In this document: piece by piece, positions 16,208 through 24,770 of the stretch | How the letters are laid out: each line of letters begins with the position of its first letter | Position numbering within the stretch: position 1 is the stretch's first letter | Source: Saprospiraceae bacterium | GTDB taxonomy: Bacteria; Bacteroidota; Bacteroidia; Chitinophagales; Saprospiraceae | DNA length: 64,000 nucleotides | NCBI GenBank assembly: GCA_016709995.1 | Contig: JADJLQ010000001.1 | Coordinates: 1,336,001 to 1,400,000 of the forward strand | Reading direction: 5' to 3' | Notes under the pieces: model-generated | The model's database searches: none | Told to the model about the DNA's origin: nothing | What the model saw: the letters and a program-made list of their open reading frames with translations, nothing else | Program-made: the position numbers and the translations under genes

Positions 16208-18304
16208 TCAATGAATGCAGAGTAAATTTTTACTTATTCTTCTTGAACCAGAGACGGCGGTGATTATATACCTGCCTGATATCCAATCGCTTGTATTTAT
16301 AGTAGCCTGAGTTTGACCTGGTGTCAATGTTTGAACTGAGACTGTCCTGCCATTTTGATCTGTAATTCGAATGGAAGTAGGGAGATTATCCGGCACATTG
16401 TTATTTAAAGTAAGGTGTAGTACTTCTGATACCGGGTTGGGATACATGGATAATTCTATAAAGGAGGCCGCAATCACTTTATGCGTCAATGCAGGCTTAA
16501 TTTCCATTTTTATATCAAAATACCATCCTTGTTGGTGAATACCTTCCGGATTGATAGCATTTGGATCAATCGTAAATAGGTTTTTAGCATTCATCGCTTT
16601 GGTTGTTTTGAAGCGTATTAATAACAAAGTATCATTATCTTTTACAAATCGGCCACCATTTGACCTGGAGTCGTACCATAGTGTCCTGAGCACATGGTCA
16701 TTGATTGAATAATTGCTTACAGTAAAATCCGGCAGAGCAGGCGCCATCACCTGTTCAAGTTGGATATCAGGGTTCAGATTTAATGCAAATTGGAAAGCAG
16801 AGATATTATTAAACTGCCTGGTATAGACAGGCAAAGTGTATTCCGTGTTGGCCATTAAATTTTGGTCTTGCAAAGCAAGTATAAAATAGGTGGCTGCTCT
16901 GGACTCCAGGGAAGGAGTCAGCTGTCCGGTCCAATCCAAACTGACATCTCCAGTCTTGATACCGATAAAATCAAGTGTTATTTTATTCGATTTCAGGTTT
17001 GGCAAAGAATAGGCTATGGGATAATTCTCAGCCAGCGGGTTGAGCGGGTTTTTGAATTTATAATCTTTTGGGATAAATTGCCATACAGGAGTTTTGCCAA
17101 AATTTGGCACGAACCCCAGGATCAAATCCCTGATCAGTACCATATCCTGGACGCTAATCGTCAAGTCACCATTGACATCTGCGGCAATAATCTGGTATGG
17201 AGTTGGCAATAATTGAATCTGGAGCAAATGTTTTTTGATTAATACTATATCCATGACACTAAGGCCACTAGCATACGAATCAAACTTAGAAGCACTCACT
17301 GTATAGTTGATACCGGGTATAAGATCTTTGATCAGGTAGCGGCCACTCAGGTCAGTCAATGCGGTTGATTGATTGGCGCTTACTAAGGTGTTGGGGATTG
17401 GTGTGTTATTGGCAAGTATGACTTTACCAGAACATTCTACCAGGTTTTGAATACATACCTTACCATCTATCAAGGCCGGTCTGATAGGATCACCTAGCGG
17501 GGTGGAGCTTATAAATTCAATTGTTAAAAAAGAGTCATCAAATCGAATATCAGTGCATTGGCCGTGTTCACCCGTCAAGGTCACATAAAGGCTAAATATT
17601 TTTCTCCGCCCATTAAAAGAAAGCCCCGACTGTAACGGGCTAAACCACACTACCCCTACCCGATTGTCATTCTTCACCTGTATGTCATTTCTATTTAAAT
17701 CATTAAGTCCAAGATTGCCTACGGAGTCGATCCTGAAAAGGGATGGATTGGAGAATGACATAGAAAATTGAAAACCCAGGATATTGTAAAAGTCAGATGC
17801 GTATACCGGTATCTCTATGGATTGGCCCTTAAATCCTTCGATCATAGTGGTCTCCAGGGTGAGTTGGTTGTTGTACAATTCCAGGACGAACACATTATTT
17901 AGTTCAGCACACTCATTCAATTTATTTAAAGGATCAATCTTGATGATCAAAAATCGATATCCTGTGGCCACCACGGAATCTTTATTGACGATACTAAATA
18001 CTTCGCCCGGTTTAATGACCGTCAAGGGTGACACTCCCAATAGTACATCCTGTATCCTTTTATCTTGTGCATCAATCACCTGGTCATTGGATAGGTAACT
18101 TTGGATAGTGACATTATCTTCCTCAGAGGCTGTCGCGCCTTGAAGGTTGGCATCTTGATTGCCGATATTACTGATATTGATGGCATATCGGATTCCTTTT
18201 GATATATCGCTCAGTATGCTGGCGTTGGTGATTTTTAGATCCGGACATTGTGCAATCGCTGCACCTAATGTCAAGCTCATAATCAAAGTAAAAAGTACTT
18301 TCAT
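16208..18304 (-). CDS. Secreted cohesin/dockerin-like protein with type A T9SS sorting domain
   Basis: 698 residues, signal peptide MKVLFTLIMSLTLGAAIAQ. An N-terminal CARDB-like segment (about 20-145; YAINISNIGNQDANL) is followed by a cohesin-like domain (about 150-290; FQFSMSFSN), a carboxypeptidase-regulatory-like fold (about 290-345), a dockerin-like pair (about 348-400; SVMDIVLIKKHLL and DVNGDLTISVQDMVLIRDLI), a block with WQFIPKDYKF and DFIGIKTGDV, a second cohesin-like domain (about 480-600) and a C-terminal type A sorting domain (MYPNPVSEVLHLTL). The order dockerin, W-F-P block, cohesin, sorting domain is shared with the 44644 and 50051 giants. It is the gene next to the divergent sigma factor, separated by about 140 bases. 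Role probably in extracellular structure or binding. Confidence 0.85.
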   Translation of the reverse strand: MKVLFTLIMSLTLGAAIAQCPDLKITNASILSDISKGIRYAINISNIGNQDANLQGATASEEDNVTIQSYLSNDQVIDAQDKRIQDVLLGVSPLTVIKPGEVFSIVNKDSVVATGYRFLIIKIDPLNKLNECAELNNVFVLELYNNQLTLETTMIEGFKGQSIEIPVYASDFYNILGFQFSMSFSNPSLFRIDSVGNLGLNDLNRNDIQVKNDNRVGVVWFSPLQSGLSFNGRRKIFSLYVTLTGEHGQCTDIRFDDSFLTIEFISSTPLGDPIRPALIDGKVCIQNLVECSGKVILANNTPIPNTLVSANQSTALTDLSGRYLIKDLIPGINYTVSASKFDSYASGLSVMDIVLIKKHLLQIQLLPTPYQIIAADVNGDLTISVQDMVLIRDLILGFVPNFGKTPVWQFIPKDYKFKNPLNPLAENYPIAYSLPNLKSNKITLDFIGIKTGDVSLDWTGQLTPSLESRAATYFILALQDQNLMANTEYTLPVYTRQFNNISAFQFALNLNPDIQLEQVMAPALPDFTVSNYSINDHVLRTLWYDSRSNGGRFVKDNDTLLLIRFKTTKAMNAKNLFTIDPNAINPEGIHQQGWYFDIKMEIKPALTHKVIAASFIELSMYPNPVSEVLHLTLNNNVPDNLPTSIRITDQNGRTVSVQTLTPGQTQATINTSDWISGRYIITAVSGSRRISKNLLCIH

Positions 18305-18444
18305 GTTGTTTATTTTTGTTTTGTGAAGATTATTGTGAACACAGGTATATTGCAGGATATGCCAGATGTTAACAGCGCCGGTCTTTTTTATTTTTTACTT
18401 TGATTGCTAACATTTTACCAGAATCGCTATATATGAAGGATTAC

Positions 18445-19008
18445 ATGTCAGATACACAGATGATTCAGGCTATTCAGTCTGGAGATTCTGAGGGAATAAA
18501 ACAATTGTATCATCAATATTTTAAAATGATAGCAGACCTGGTGATTAATAATAGTGGATCAAAAGAAGATGCAGAAGACATCTTTCAGGAGACTTTGGTT
18601 GCATTTATTACTAAAGCGAGAGGTACTGATTTTAAGTTGACCTCCAAACTGAGCTCCTATCTGTATGCCATCAGCAACAATATGTGGCTCTATAGACTGA
18701 GGAAGATCAAAACCGGTCCGTTCGTACTCAAAGAAACTATGGAAGTAGCTGATATGGAGGACACAATACCTGAGATCATGGTGTTTGAGGAAAAACATGC
18801 ATTGATAGCCAAGCTGTTTGACAAAATCAGCGTGGAGTGTCAAAAGATTCTTTCAGGATTTTATTTTGACGGAAAAGCACTTAAGGACATTGGCCATCAA
18901 ATGAACTATACGGAGGGCTCTATACGAGTCAAGAAATCCAGATGTATGGATGGTTTGAAAAAACTCGTAGAAGAGCATCCCGATTACCTTCAATTAATTG
19001 AAAAATGA
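18445..19008 (+). CDS. ECF-type RNA polymerase sigma-70 factor
   Basis: 187 residues from the ATG at 18445, preceded by AAGGA five to nine bases upstream. Alternative starts are ATG 18433 and TTG 18400. Region 2 is at about 8-80 (IKQLYHQYF, EDAEDIFQETLVAFI, the core-binding helix) and includes the promoter-recognition segment NMWLYRLRK. Region 4 (about 125-180) has the helix-turn-helix KDIGHQMNYTEGSIRVKKSR. The length is typical for an extracytoplasmic-function sigma factor. Its stop overlaps the start of the next gene (ATGA, 19005-19008), so it is co-transcribed with a membrane protein that is probably its regulator. The signal sensed is unknown. Family assignment is secure. Confidence 0.9.
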   Translation: MSDTQMIQAIQSGDSEGIKQLYHQYFKMIADLVINNSGSKEDAEDIFQETLVAFITKARGTDFKLTSKLSSYLYAISNNMWLYRLRKIKTGPFVLKETMEVADMEDTIPEIMVFEEKHALIAKLFDKISVECQKILSGFYFDGKALKDIGHQMNYTEGSIRVKKSRCMDGLKKLVEEHPDYLQLIEK

Positions 19009-19898
19009 ATCAAAAAGAATTACTCAATAAATACTTCCAGGATGAATTGACTCCGAATGAAATGACCTCTTTTGAGACATTTTATAATAAGGATGAGCAG
19101 TTTAAAAAAGAGGTTGATTTTCATAAAAGTGTGATAGCGGGTATCAAGATGGCTGGTATCGATAAAATCAGGCAGGAAGTAGCTACCATTCATGACGAAA
19201 TAATGCCTTCCATTTACTCGGAGTTAAATTTTGAATCAGATCTTTCCAGGTCACTACAACTTAAAAATCAAGAAGCAATACGTAAAGAAATCCAACAGGC
19301 TACTAAAGGATTGGCTGGCACCAGGGTCGATTCTGAGGAAAAAGTGATAGGTAGTCCCCAGGCTAAAATAATTTCACTCCGAGCATGTAGGTCCCTCTCT
19401 ATTGCCGCCTCTATTTTGCTCATACTCAGCCTGGGGATTTACTTTGTCAATAAACGCATTTCTCAAGACTCCAGCTGGGGGGTGGCCATGAGCAAGGCTT
19501 ATGAATCCATCAGGTTAGGCTCCAATACTGCTGGCCTGGCAGATCCTAATCAATCTATCAGAACACACCAAAGAAGGGTGTTTGATTTGATAGATCAGCA
19601 CCAATTTGACAGCGCCCGGCGAGCAAACCTGGAGTATTACCTGGATATACCGAAGGATGCTGGGTTTTACCTCAGTGAGGGACTCATCGATTACAAAGCC
19701 GGGGATATCAAAAGTGCAAAAAAGGCTTTTGACAAAGGTGAACAGCTTGGGGATCGATGTTTGTGTCGACTACTTTCAGCATTTACACAAGGTGAGCATA
19801 ATAAAGCCACCCGAGATGTTATAAATGATGTAAAACAAAACCCAGCCTGTCAATCTTCTGAAATCGTAACTTCGATTCTGAGCCAGCTATCATTATGA
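19005..19898 (+). CDS. Single-pass membrane protein, likely anti-sigma partner with repeat-like C-terminal domain
   Basis: 297 residues. The N-terminus (ELLNKYFQDELTPNEMTSFE) has the form of Bacteroidota anti-sigma N-domains without the zinc-binding Cys/His. One membrane segment is at about 129-148 (SLSIAASILLILSLGIYFV). The C-terminal part outside the membrane (about 160-297) is helical with TPR-like spacing (RRANLEYYLD, YLSEGLIDYKAGDIKSAKKA). It overlaps the sigma gene by ATGA at 19005 and the protease gene by ATGA at 19895. The layout suggests that it holds the sigma factor at the inner membrane and passes on a periplasmic signal. That role is inferred from position and topology, because no recognisable conserved catalytic motif is present. 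Confidence 0.75.
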   Translation: MNQKELLNKYFQDELTPNEMTSFETFYNKDEQFKKEVDFHKSVIAGIKMAGIDKIRQEVATIHDEIMPSIYSELNFESDLSRSLQLKNQEAIRKEIQQATKGLAGTRVDSEEKVIGSPQAKIISLRACRSLSIAASILLILSLGIYFVNKRISQDSSWGVAMSKAYESIRLGSNTAGLADPNQSIRTHQRRVFDLIDQHQFDSARRANLEYYLDIPKDAGFYLSEGLIDYKAGDIKSAKKAFDKGEQLGDRCLCRLLSAFTQGEHNKATRDVINDVKQNPACQSSEIVTSILSQLSL

Positions 19899-21322
19899 GA
19901 GCCTGTACTATATTTCCAGTATTCTTTATCATTCCTTTTATCGCTTTTGGTCAAACGAGTAAACAGGCTTTGGTCACCGAAATATTCAATAGAATGTGTG
20001 CTGAACTAGAAGTACCTGAAGGAAGAAGACCCAGACTGGTTATTAAAAACGAAACTGGTACTGGAGCTTCTTATTCAAAACTATCCCACACCATCAGCAT
20101 TGATAAAAAGTTGTTAGAAAGTTTTACTGCTTTTAAAGAACTGGAATCAAATGCCATCGCCTTTGTCGTGGGTCATGAGCTTTGCCATGCACTTGAAAAA
20201 GATAGACATGATACTCATTTTCTTGCTTATGACCAATCGCAGGGGGCCACGTATCTCAACGAACAAAATGCTGATATTCAGGGCGCGTTTCTAGCCTATA
20301 TTTCCGGCTATAATTGTCTCCCCTTGATTGCCGAGACCATTGAAGTATTGTACAGTCAATATCACCTGAGTCCGCAACTAAAAGGATACCCAGATAAGTC
20401 AGAACGCATCGAGTCTGTTTTGTTGGTGCGAGAGCAAGTTGAATCCCTGATAGCACTTTTTAAAGCTGCCAACTTATTATTATTGGCCGAACACTATTCA
20501 AGCGCGGGATCAATTTTTGAAAAAATATCCCAATACTATCCCTCACCAGAAGTCAACTCCAATATTGCAGTCTCTTATATCCTGGAGGCCATAAATCTCG
20601 GGGCATATAATTATTTTAAGTATTCCCTGCCCATTGAAGTCAGTTGGAATCTTCGCCTTGAAAAACCAGGACTTGATCCCGGACAAAAGGACTATGAGCC
20701 GGAAATGATCAGAAAAAGAGAACTTTTATTCAAAAAAGCTGATATACAACTCAAAAAATCCCTGGAGTATAATCCAAATTCCTTTACCCTTTGGAACAAT
20801 CTCATTTGCCTGAAAATACTGGCAGATGAGCTGGAGTTTGCAAAACAGATGATCAAAGAAATTGAAGTCAAGTTTGCCTCAAAAAGAGAAAGAGAACAAC
20901 TCCAAATGTTATCGGGAACGATATTATTGATTGAAAATAAACGAAATGAGGCTGTCAGGAAGTTTAAAGGTATAGAATCGGCCTGGCTGAAGGAATTAAT
21001 CAATAGGAACTTAGGTATTATACCCAATCCTTCACCAGCTTGCTACCCGGAGATTGTTGAGAAACCTGTTGGATTCAACGATCCTCTTTTGCAGCAGAAA
21101 AAAATTCGCCTCGATACGATTGATTTATATTGGAATCGAGAAGCATATAAGATAGTAACGCCATCTTCTTCGACCGAATTTGCAATGGTGTCAGTAGTCA
21201 ACCGCTTACAATGTGCTCCACTCAAAGCCCTTGATAACAGGGGAATGCGGTGGTCAGGGGGAATATTGTCTATCAAAAATCCTGCTACCAGGGATCAGGT
21301 GTTCTATACCGTAAAAAAATGA
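19895..21322 (+). CDS. Exported M48-like zinc metalloprotease with TPR-like region
   Basis: 475 residues, signal peptide MRACTIFPVFFIIPFIAFGQ. Residues 91-101 read VVGHELCHALE, the HExxH zinc motif (H94, E95, H98), and NEQNADIQGAFLAY (E123, D126) fits the third metal ligand of the M48 type. Residues about 180-370 contain TPR-like helices (LLLLAEHYSSAGSIFEKISQ, KADIQLKKSLEYNPNSFTLW). The last 90 residues are of unknown fold. Its start overlaps the membrane protein gene by 4 bases. A protease in the same operon as a sigma/anti-sigma pair suggests regulated proteolysis or envelope repair. This is inference; the metal motif is seen directly. Confidence 0.85.
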   Translation: MRACTIFPVFFIIPFIAFGQTSKQALVTEIFNRMCAELEVPEGRRPRLVIKNETGTGASYSKLSHTISIDKKLLESFTAFKELESNAIAFVVGHELCHALEKDRHDTHFLAYDQSQGATYLNEQNADIQGAFLAYISGYNCLPLIAETIEVLYSQYHLSPQLKGYPDKSERIESVLLVREQVESLIALFKAANLLLLAEHYSSAGSIFEKISQYYPSPEVNSNIAVSYILEAINLGAYNYFKYSLPIEVSWNLRLEKPGLDPGQKDYEPEMIRKRELLFKKADIQLKKSLEYNPNSFTLWNNLICLKILADELEFAKQMIKEIEVKFASKREREQLQMLSGTILLIENKRNEAVRKFKGIESAWLKELINRNLGIIPNPSPACYPEIVEKPVGFNDPLLQQKKIRLDTIDLYWNREAYKIVTPSSSTEFAMVSVVNRLQCAPLKALDNRGMRWSGGILSIKNPATRDQVFYTVKK

Positions 21323-21411
21323 AAAGGATCACAAGCGGTATTTGATGAGCAAACTATTAGAGGCCGTTTATCTTCCAATAGTTACTATATTTATACCAGA
21401 GATTGTATTAG

Positions 21412-22356
21412 ATGAAACACCTTTTATTGGTAATTCTGGCACTATCGGCATCTATTTGTTTGTCACAACAGCTGCCCGATTTTGGATTATACCGTGAATA
21501 TCAATCCTTTCTAAACCCGGCCTCCCTGCCCCATGATTATTTTAGGGAAGACCTTAACGCTCAGATCGGGCTCTCCTACCGTAGCCAATGGAATAGATTT
21601 GGTGACGGTTCACCGGTCACAGGCATATTGCATGGTACGTATATCGGTGATCAAAGCACTACAAAACTGACCTTGGGAGGAAACCTGATATTTGATAAAA
21701 CCGGCCCTATAAATTATTTGGGTATGAATGCCAAGATAGGAGTGCTTTTTTCCGAGGATCCCTTATATGGTGGATTTTCGGCCGCCTTGACGATTGGATT
21801 GAAACAGATGAATATCCAGAAAGATAAACTCCGGGCCCAAAACCTTCCGGAGATCCTGGCTTCTATAGATGTGTTCAAGAGCTACACTCCAGACATAGGT
21901 ATTGGCATTTATTATCACGCCCGCCTGGCCAATGAAGACAATTTCTATACCGGCTTATCCATGCCACAACTTTTTTCAATCAATGGGTTAAATTCAACAA
22001 CCAATGCCAATATCACTGCACTTCCGCATTATTATGGCATGGTAGGGTACATCAAATATCTCAACGATTATAGTTTTTTGGAGACTACCGGGTGGGTGAG
22101 ATATATTCAGAATGTACCCATCCATATCGATGCCAACTTAAAATATCAATTGGATCAAACTTTATGGCTGGGAGTAGGAGCCTCCAATTCAAAAGTCATT
22201 CACCTCGAGGCAGGGGTAGTGTTATATTCCAATATTGGGTTGGAAACCCCTATTCGCATCAGCTATTCCTATGAAGACGGGTTCAATGCCATAGCCAACC
22301 CATTTGGCAATACGCATGAGGTGAGTTTGTCCTATGCCTGGGACACCCGGAGGTAA
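21412..22356 (+). CDS. PorP/SprF family type IX secretion outer-membrane protein
   Basis: 314 residues, signal peptide MKHLLLVILALSASICLSQQ. The start of the mature protein (LYREYQSFLNPAS) and the IGLSYRSQWNRFGD strand are hallmarks of PorP/SprF barrels, as is the final strand (FGNTHEVSLSYAWDTRR). The length is usual for the family. Such proteins anchor or export large type B sorting-domain proteins at the outer membrane. It starts 89 bases after the M48 gene and may be transcribed with the sigma operon. The window has large type B proteins (5762 and 26022 genes), but neither is adjacent, so its partner is not clear. Family call secure. Confidence 0.92.
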   Translation: MKHLLLVILALSASICLSQQLPDFGLYREYQSFLNPASLPHDYFREDLNAQIGLSYRSQWNRFGDGSPVTGILHGTYIGDQSTTKLTLGGNLIFDKTGPINYLGMNAKIGVLFSEDPLYGGFSAALTIGLKQMNIQKDKLRAQNLPEILASIDVFKSYTPDIGIGIYYHARLANEDNFYTGLSMPQLFSINGLNSTTNANITALPHYYGMVGYIKYLNDYSFLETTGWVRYIQNVPIHIDANLKYQLDQTLWLGVGASNSKVIHLEAGVVLYSNIGLETPIRISYSYEDGFNAIANPFGNTHEVSLSYAWDTRR

Positions 22357-22590
22357 GCGTGATAAAAAGCCTTTAACGATTTTAGATGAGGCTGATAGGA
22401 AGCCCATTTTAGGATAGTAGTTACTGTCGCCATGATTATAAAGCAATTAATCCAAATTTCAGCCTGGTTTTTAGCGAAAAGGACCATTGGAAGTCCATTG
22501 GTTCAAAGCAGGGTACCTTAAGCAATTTAAACTCATCACAAAGAATGATAAAAAGGTATTTTGTGTTATTCCTTAGCCACTCCTACAAAT

Positions 22591-22620
22591 AAAAAAACCT
22601 GCAAATATCTCATTTACAGG
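22591..22620 (-). terminator. Rho-independent terminator of the tRNA-Arg gene
   Basis: The minus strand reads CCTGTAAAT, a five-base loop, ATTTGCAGG, then seven T. The stem is 9 bp with one G-U pair. It lies about 20 bases downstream of the tRNA 3' end. Confidence 0.8.
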
Positions 22621-22640
22621 CATTTATACAAAAACAAAAG

Positions 22641-22712
22641 TAGCTCCGAAGGGAATCGAACCCCTACCACTTGATCCGAATTCAAGTATTCTATCCATTG
22701 AACTACGGAGCC
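22641..22712 (-). tRNA. tRNA-Arg, anticodon TCG
   Basis: 72 nucleotides fold as a cloverleaf on the minus strand. The acceptor stem GGCTCCG pairs with CGGAGCT (one G-U). The D-stem is GTTC/GAAT, the anticodon stem CTTGA/TCAAG with loop ATTCGGA, and the T arm contains GGTTCGATTCC. The anticodon at loop positions 3-5 is TCG, reading CGA arginine codons. CCA is not encoded. A promoter-like box and a terminator flank it. Confidence 0.93.
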
Positions 22713-22726
22713 TCCTATTTTCGCTG

Positions 22727-22757
22727 CAAATCTAAGACTTTTAGCTTGTATTGCGAA
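22727..22757 (-). promoter_or_regulatory. Promoter for tRNA-Arg
   Basis: The minus strand shows TAGATTTG (22727-22734), a full match to the Bacteroidota -7 consensus TAnnTTTG, ending 14 bases before the tRNA. Nineteen bases upstream is TTCG (22754-22757), one base off the -33 consensus TTTG. The spacing fits. Confidence 0.55.
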
Positions 22758-22848
22758 TGCAGACTTCACTTTTACATCGGAGATTGAACTGTAAAAAATT
22801 TTAAGCCGACTAAAATCAAGCTCATTTCATAATATTGCAGGCAACTAC

Positions 22849-23412
22849 ATGATGGCAATATTGGATATCAGGTTTGACCGGGAAGAGGAAACTGTCAGGA
22901 AAATCCTCGAGCTGCAAAGAAAAAACTTAAGGAAAAACCTGAGCCAGGCAGAAGCTGCATCCCAGGGATTTGTATTTGTGGAGCATGACTTTGGCACCCT
23001 TTCGAAGATTTGCAGCGAAGAGGCACCCGTCGTAGCCTATGATGGGCAGGATCTGGTGGGCTATGCAATCTGTATGAACAAAATTTTTTCTCAACAGGTA
23101 CCCGAACTAAAGTTGTTTTTTGAACAGCTGGACCACCTGGTAGTTAATGGTCAGAGCCTTGGGGAGCAAACTTATATAGCTTGTGGCCAAATTTGTATTG
23201 CAAAAGCTTATCGTGGCCAAAACCTCATGAGCCGACTTTATCGGCATATGCAGAAACTCAATGTTCGGTATACGTATTGTGTAACTGAAATATCCACTCA
23301 AAACATCCGATCTTTGCAAGCACATCAAAAAGTAGGATTTAGACCGATCATGCAGCATGAAGGAGATGACGCAGAGATATGGGAAATCGTACTTTGGGAA
23401 TGGAATTCTTAA
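22849..23412 (+). CDS. GNAT family N-acetyltransferase
   Basis: 187 residues. The fold is visible as a central VAYDGQDLVGYAICMNK strand pair, the acetyl-CoA-binding stretch QICIAKAYRGQNLMSRLYRH (a variant of the Q/R-x-x-G-x-G/A loop, here RGQNLM), and CVTEISTQNIRSLQAHQKVG, typical of the last helix and strand. The substrate cannot be told. Two adjacent ATG codons (22849, 22852) are both possible starts. It begins a plus-strand group, with ribH following after 18 bases and an MBL hydrolase overlapping ribH, so the three are probably one operon. Confidence 0.85.
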   Translation: MMAILDIRFDREEETVRKILELQRKNLRKNLSQAEAASQGFVFVEHDFGTLSKICSEEAPVVAYDGQDLVGYAICMNKIFSQQVPELKLFFEQLDHLVVNGQSLGEQTYIACGQICIAKAYRGQNLMSRLYRHMQKLNVRYTYCVTEISTQNIRSLQAHQKVGFRPIMQHEGDDAEIWEIVLWEWNS

Positions 23413-23430
23413 TTGTAAAAAATAGTTCAA

Positions 23431-23916
23431 ATGAGCCATAAATCAAATCATACTTCAGAAGTATTACCAGAACTCCCGGAAATGGAGGGTTACCGTATCG
23501 TCATTGTCAATACTGCCTGGAACAGGAAAATCACTGAAAAGCTGGAAGTGGCGGCAATCAAAACCTTGTTAAAAGCTAAGGTTTTGAAAAATGATATCTC
23601 TGTCGTGACCGTACCCGGAGCTTTCGAATTGGTATTTGCTGCCAAAAGAGTGATCAAAGCGCTGGATCCACATGCCGTCATCTGCCTGGGCTGCATCATC
23701 AAAGGCGAAACCCCACATGATATATACCTCAGTGAAGCAGTATCTCAAGGCATCATGCAGCTGAATATTGACAAAGGAGTACCCGTGATATTTGGAGTAT
23801 TGACTACAAACAATATGGATCAAGCTATGGACCGTGCCGGGGGTGAACACGGAAATAAAGGCGCTGAGGCCGCATTGGCAGCTTTGCACATGGCTTATTT
23901 TAATGAAAAAATATGA
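23431..23916 (+). CDS. ribH: 6,7-dimethyl-8-ribityllumazine synthase
   Basis: 161 residues, the usual length. It condenses 5-amino-6-ribitylaminouracil with dihydroxybutanone phosphate to form the riboflavin precursor lumazine. Diagnostic motifs are VPGAFELVFAAK (62-72 region), CLGCIIKGETPHDIY with catalytic H96, FGVLTTNN, and RAGGEHGNKGAEAALAAL. Enzymes of this family assemble as pentamers or 60-mers. The other riboflavin genes are not in the window, so here it is separate from a rib cluster. Its stop overlaps the next start (ATGA at 23913). Confidence 0.96.
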   Translation: MSHKSNHTSEVLPELPEMEGYRIVIVNTAWNRKITEKLEVAAIKTLLKAKVLKNDISVVTVPGAFELVFAAKRVIKALDPHAVICLGCIIKGETPHDIYLSEAVSQGIMQLNIDKGVPVIFGVLTTNNMDQAMDRAGGEHGNKGAEAALAALHMAYFNEKI

Positions 23917-24770
23917 TGCTTAAGCCCATCCTGGCAGGTACACTTAAATTAGATGGAGGTGCAATGTTTGGGGTAGTGCCCAAAAAAATTTGGAGCAAAC
24001 TCATGCCTCCTGACGATCAAAATCTATGTACCTGGTCGATGCGCTGCCTGTACATCGAAGATGATGGGAAAAAAATACTAGTCGATACCGGTTTAGGGAA
24101 CAAGCAAGATCCAAAGTTTTTAGCGCATTATGAACCTGCTGGAGATATTTTGATTTCGGATGCATTGCGAAAAAATGGGATTTCACCTGATGAAATCACC
24201 GATGTCATTTTAACTCATTTGCACTTTGATCACGTAGGCGGTGCTGTCTCCAGGACAGCAGATCATCAACTCCAGCTCGTATTTAAAAATGCCAATCACT
24301 GGGTGCTCGAAGCTCAATGGTTGAATGCGCTCCAACCCAATCAGAGAGAAAAGGCTTCATTTCTTTCGGAAAATATTCGACCCCTTTCTGAAATAATCAA
24401 ATTTATTAATGGAACCCAAAATTTCAAAAATATAGAATTTGTTCGGGTAGATGGCCACACGGAGGGCATGATATTGCCGTTGATCCATCTTGACCAAAAC
24501 AAAAAGATTTTATATACCGCCGATCTTTTCCCATCGACTCATCATGTCCACCTACCCTTTATCATGGCTTATGATATGCAGCCACTCGTCACCCTCATGG
24601 AAAAAGAAAAAGTATTAGAAAGGGTATACGAGGAAAACATTGCATTATTTTTTGAACATGATGTACATAACGAAGTCGGCATCGTCAATAAAAGTGCTGC
24701 CGGAAAATTCTTTGTGTCCAATACAATGTCTCTGGATGAGTGGCTGTCAAAATCGGATGAAATCATCTAA
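23913..24770 (+). CDS. MBL-fold metallohydrolase
   Basis: 285 residues. The full metal motif HxHxDH is present in LTHLHFDHVGG (H102, H104, D106, H107). It is followed by RVDGHTEGM (metal His), YTADLFPS (bridging Asp) and a late EHDVHNE. The N-terminal GVVPKKIW pattern and overall length resemble lactonase or quorum-quenching-like hydrolases of the family, but the substrate cannot be assigned. It overlaps ribH by 4 bases at its start and the opposite-strand flavin reductase by 24 bases at its end. Confidence 0.9.
   Translation: MMLKPILAGTLKLDGGAMFGVVPKKIWSKLMPPDDQNLCTWSMRCLYIEDDGKKILVDTGLGNKQDPKFLAHYEPAGDILISDALRKNGISPDEITDVILTHLHFDHVGGAVSRTADHQLQLVFKNANHWVLEAQWLNALQPNQREKASFLSENIRPLSEIIKFINGTQNFKNIEFVRVDGHTEGMILPLIHLDQNKKILYTADLFPSTHHVHLPFIMAYDMQPLVTLMEKEKVLERVYEENIALFFEHDVHNEVGIVNKSAAGKFFVSNTMSLDEWLSKSDEII

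Noticed and set aside
16208..18304. Cellulosome component
   Set aside because: Cohesin- and dockerin-like modules are present but there are no glycoside hydrolase or carbohydrate-binding partners nearby. The lone GH13 enzyme at 56807-58090 has no signal peptide.
22440..22530. Short plus-strand frame after PorP/SprF
   Set aside because: Fewer than 30 codons, no ribosome-binding site and no recognisable feature.
22641..22712. tRNA-Arg as attachment site for the integrases
   Set aside because: The recombinase genes are about 39 kb away and I see no repeat of the tRNA end near them.
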